The position numbers were made by a program, and so were the translations under genes. The notes below the pieces were generated by a model that made no database searches, had not been told where the DNA came from, and saw only the letters and a list, made by a program, of their open reading frames with translations. Below are positions 62,951-64,000 of a DNA stretch of 64,000 bases, piece after piece; position 1 is the stretch's first letter, and every line of letters begins with the position of its first letter. Source of the stretch: Streptomyces sp. V4I2. Its GTDB lineage: Bacteria > Actinomycetota > Actinomycetes > Streptomycetales > Streptomycetaceae. The stretch covers positions 8,494,001-8,558,000 of the forward strand of contig NZ_JAUSZM010000003.1 in the NCBI RefSeq assembly GCF_030817655.1, read 5' to 3'.

Positions 62951-64000
62951 CTAGGAGTCCACCGTCTCCGCCAGCCGCAGCGTCCGCTCCGCCAGCTCGC
63001 TGATCCGCACCCCGTCGAAGCCGAACACCGCGCTGCGCACCGTGTCCTCCAGCGGGTCCTTCCACTGGGCCGGGACGGCGTCCGCCCCGGTCAGCACGCC
63101 GGCCACCGAGCCCGCGGTCGCGCCGTTGGAGTCGGTGTCCAGGCCGCCGCGGACGGTGAGCGTGATGGTGCGGGTGAAGTCGCCGTCGCCGTACAGGAGC
63201 CCGGCGGTGAGCACGGCGGCGTTCGGGATGGTGTGGATCCAGCCGAGCCCGGCGGTCTCCTCGGCCACCGTGGTGAGCGTGTCCTCCCAGGTCATCCGGG
63301 TGTCGTGGAGCGACACGACCCGCCGTACGGTACGGGCGAGGCGGCTGCTGCCCGGGATGACGGCCAGCGCCTCGTCGACGGCGTCCCGCACGCTGCGCGC
63401 CGTGAATGCCGCCGAGACCAGCGCCGCCGCCCACATCGCGCCGTACACGCCGTTGCCGGAGTGGGACAGCACGGCGTCCCGGCGGGCGAGGGAGGCGGCG
63501 CGGCGCGGGGCGCCGGGGCGGGTCCAGCCGTAGATGTCGGCGCGGATGAGGGCCCCGATCCACTCCTGGTACGGATTGTCGTACGTCGCCGTCAGCGGCG
63601 GCTTCAGCCCGTTGGCGAGGTTGCGATAGGCGGCCCGCTCCGCCGTGAACGTCTGCAGATAGGGCAGCCGAAGCAGCCACAGGTCGCCCACCTGCTCGGT
63701 GCTGAACGCGAAGCCGTGGGTCTCCAGGAGGTCGAGGCCGAGGATGGCGTAGTCGACGTCGTCGTCGCGGCAGCTGCCGTGGATGCGGCCGCGCACGCAC
63801 TGGCGCCACTCAGGCCGCAGCTCGAAGCCGTCGCTCTCGTCGACGGGCTCGGGCAGGTAGTCGGTGAGCGGCAGCGCGGCGGCCTGCCGCAGATAGCGGT
63901 CGATCCGGTCCCGCGTCCACAGGTCGCCCTGCTCGACCGGTTTGCCGAGCATGTTGCCCGCGATCCGGCCCAGCCAGCCCCCGAGGACGCGGTCGGCGAG
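62951..64000 (-). CDS. ADP-ribosylglycohydrolase-family protein, partial (N-terminus outside window)
   Basis: The C-terminal 349 residues are visible; the frame continues through the right edge, with LADRVLGGWLGRIAGNMLGK as the start of the fold, so only a few N-terminal residues are missing. Metal-site motifs are the DDDVDYAILGL near the N-terminus and GGLDTDSNGATAGSVAG near the C-terminus. It removes ADP-ribose from proteins or cleaves related glycosidic bonds. It lies 46 bp upstream of the Nudix gene on the same strand. Confidence 0.9.
   Translation of the reverse strand, partial: LADRVLGGWLGRIAGNMLGKPVEQGDLWTRDRIDRYLRQAAALPLTDYLPEPVDESDGFELRPEWRQCVRGRIHGSCRDDDVDYAILGLDLLETHGFAFSTEQVGDLWLLRLPYLQTFTAERAAYRNLANGLKPPLTATYDNPYQEWIGALIRADIYGWTRPGAPRRAASLARRDAVLSHSGNGVYGAMWAAALVSAAFTARSVRDAVDEALAVIPGSSRLARTVRRVVSLHDTRMTWEDTLTTVAEETAGLGWIHTIPNAAVLTAGLLYGDGDFTRTITLTVRGGLDTDSNGATAGSVAGVLTGADAVPAQWKDPLEDTVRSAVFGFDGVRISELAERTLRLAETVDS

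Overview
This 64 kb window is chromosomal DNA of a high-GC actinomycete, almost certainly a Streptomyces. The support is very high G+C with strongly GC3-biased reading frames, many GTG starts, start/stop overlaps (ATGA, GTGA), leaderless-type promoters, an F420-dependent oxidoreductase, PucR, IclR and NarL regulators, secreted proteins with Tat or Sec signals, and G-rich intergenic repeats of a kind common in this genus. I recognise no tRNA, rRNA, CRISPR array or prophage. One IS30-family element is present.

Layout. 1-3.8 kb: purine (allantoin) catabolism, with an IclR-type regulator (AllR) divergent from allantoinase and allantoicase and dyad operators between them. 3.9-5.7 kb: a decayed G-rich repeat tract interrupted by an intact IS30-type insertion sequence. 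5.7-10.2 kb: an SDR oxidoreductase, a RibD/DHFR-like reductase, a secreted guanyl-specific ribonuclease, a small membrane protein and a NarL-type two-component system. 10.2-14 kb: a Gfo/Idh/MocA dehydrogenase, a GntR regulator and a ROK sugar kinase sharing a candidate operator. 14-22.2 kb: an SNF2 helicase plus SWIM-protein operon (the SWIM gene carries a late frameshift), a PcaD-PcaC fusion with an altered nucleophile position, an MBL-fold hydrolase and exonuclease III. 22.2-35.8 kb: secreted hydrolases, a solitary glutamate-type ABC ATPase, gamma-glutamyltransferase, a ClpC-like chaperone, a divergent map/XRE pair and a large low-complexity protein.

35.9-44.9 kb is the metabolic core: two beta-ureidopropionase-like amidohydrolases, a class III aminotransferase, a PucR regulator, a dihydropyrimidinase, an F420/LLM-family oxidoreductase and an NCS1 nucleobase transporter, all on the plus strand. 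It looks like a complete uptake and ring-opening route for pyrimidines or hydantoins. No classical dihydropyrimidine dehydrogenase lies in the window, so the LLM enzyme is the obvious candidate for the redox step.

44.9-64 kb: a secreted protein, an AhpD-like CMD protein divergent from a second NarL two-component system, a methyltransferase, a second GGT, an IMPase-family phosphatase, an FAD oxidoreductase and a macro-domain protein joined by a 38-bp tandem duplication, a Tat-exported GH2 beta-galactosidase with an inserted LamG domain, an Ada-AlkA fusion plus Ogt alkylation-repair pair, and a set of NAD/ADP-ribose enzymes (Sir2, Nudix, ADP-ribosylglycohydrolase).

The most interesting cross-cutting signal is a promoter pattern, TGTCRG-(N11)-TAnnnT, in front of at least four genes (SNF2 helicase, exonuclease III, the FAD oxidoreductase and the second histidine kinase), with a fifth weaker case before the IMPase gene. 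It matches the RecA-independent DNA-damage promoter known from mycobacteria (PafBC regulon). Many other genes have a -10 hexamer 6-8 nt before the start codon, implying leaderless mRNAs.
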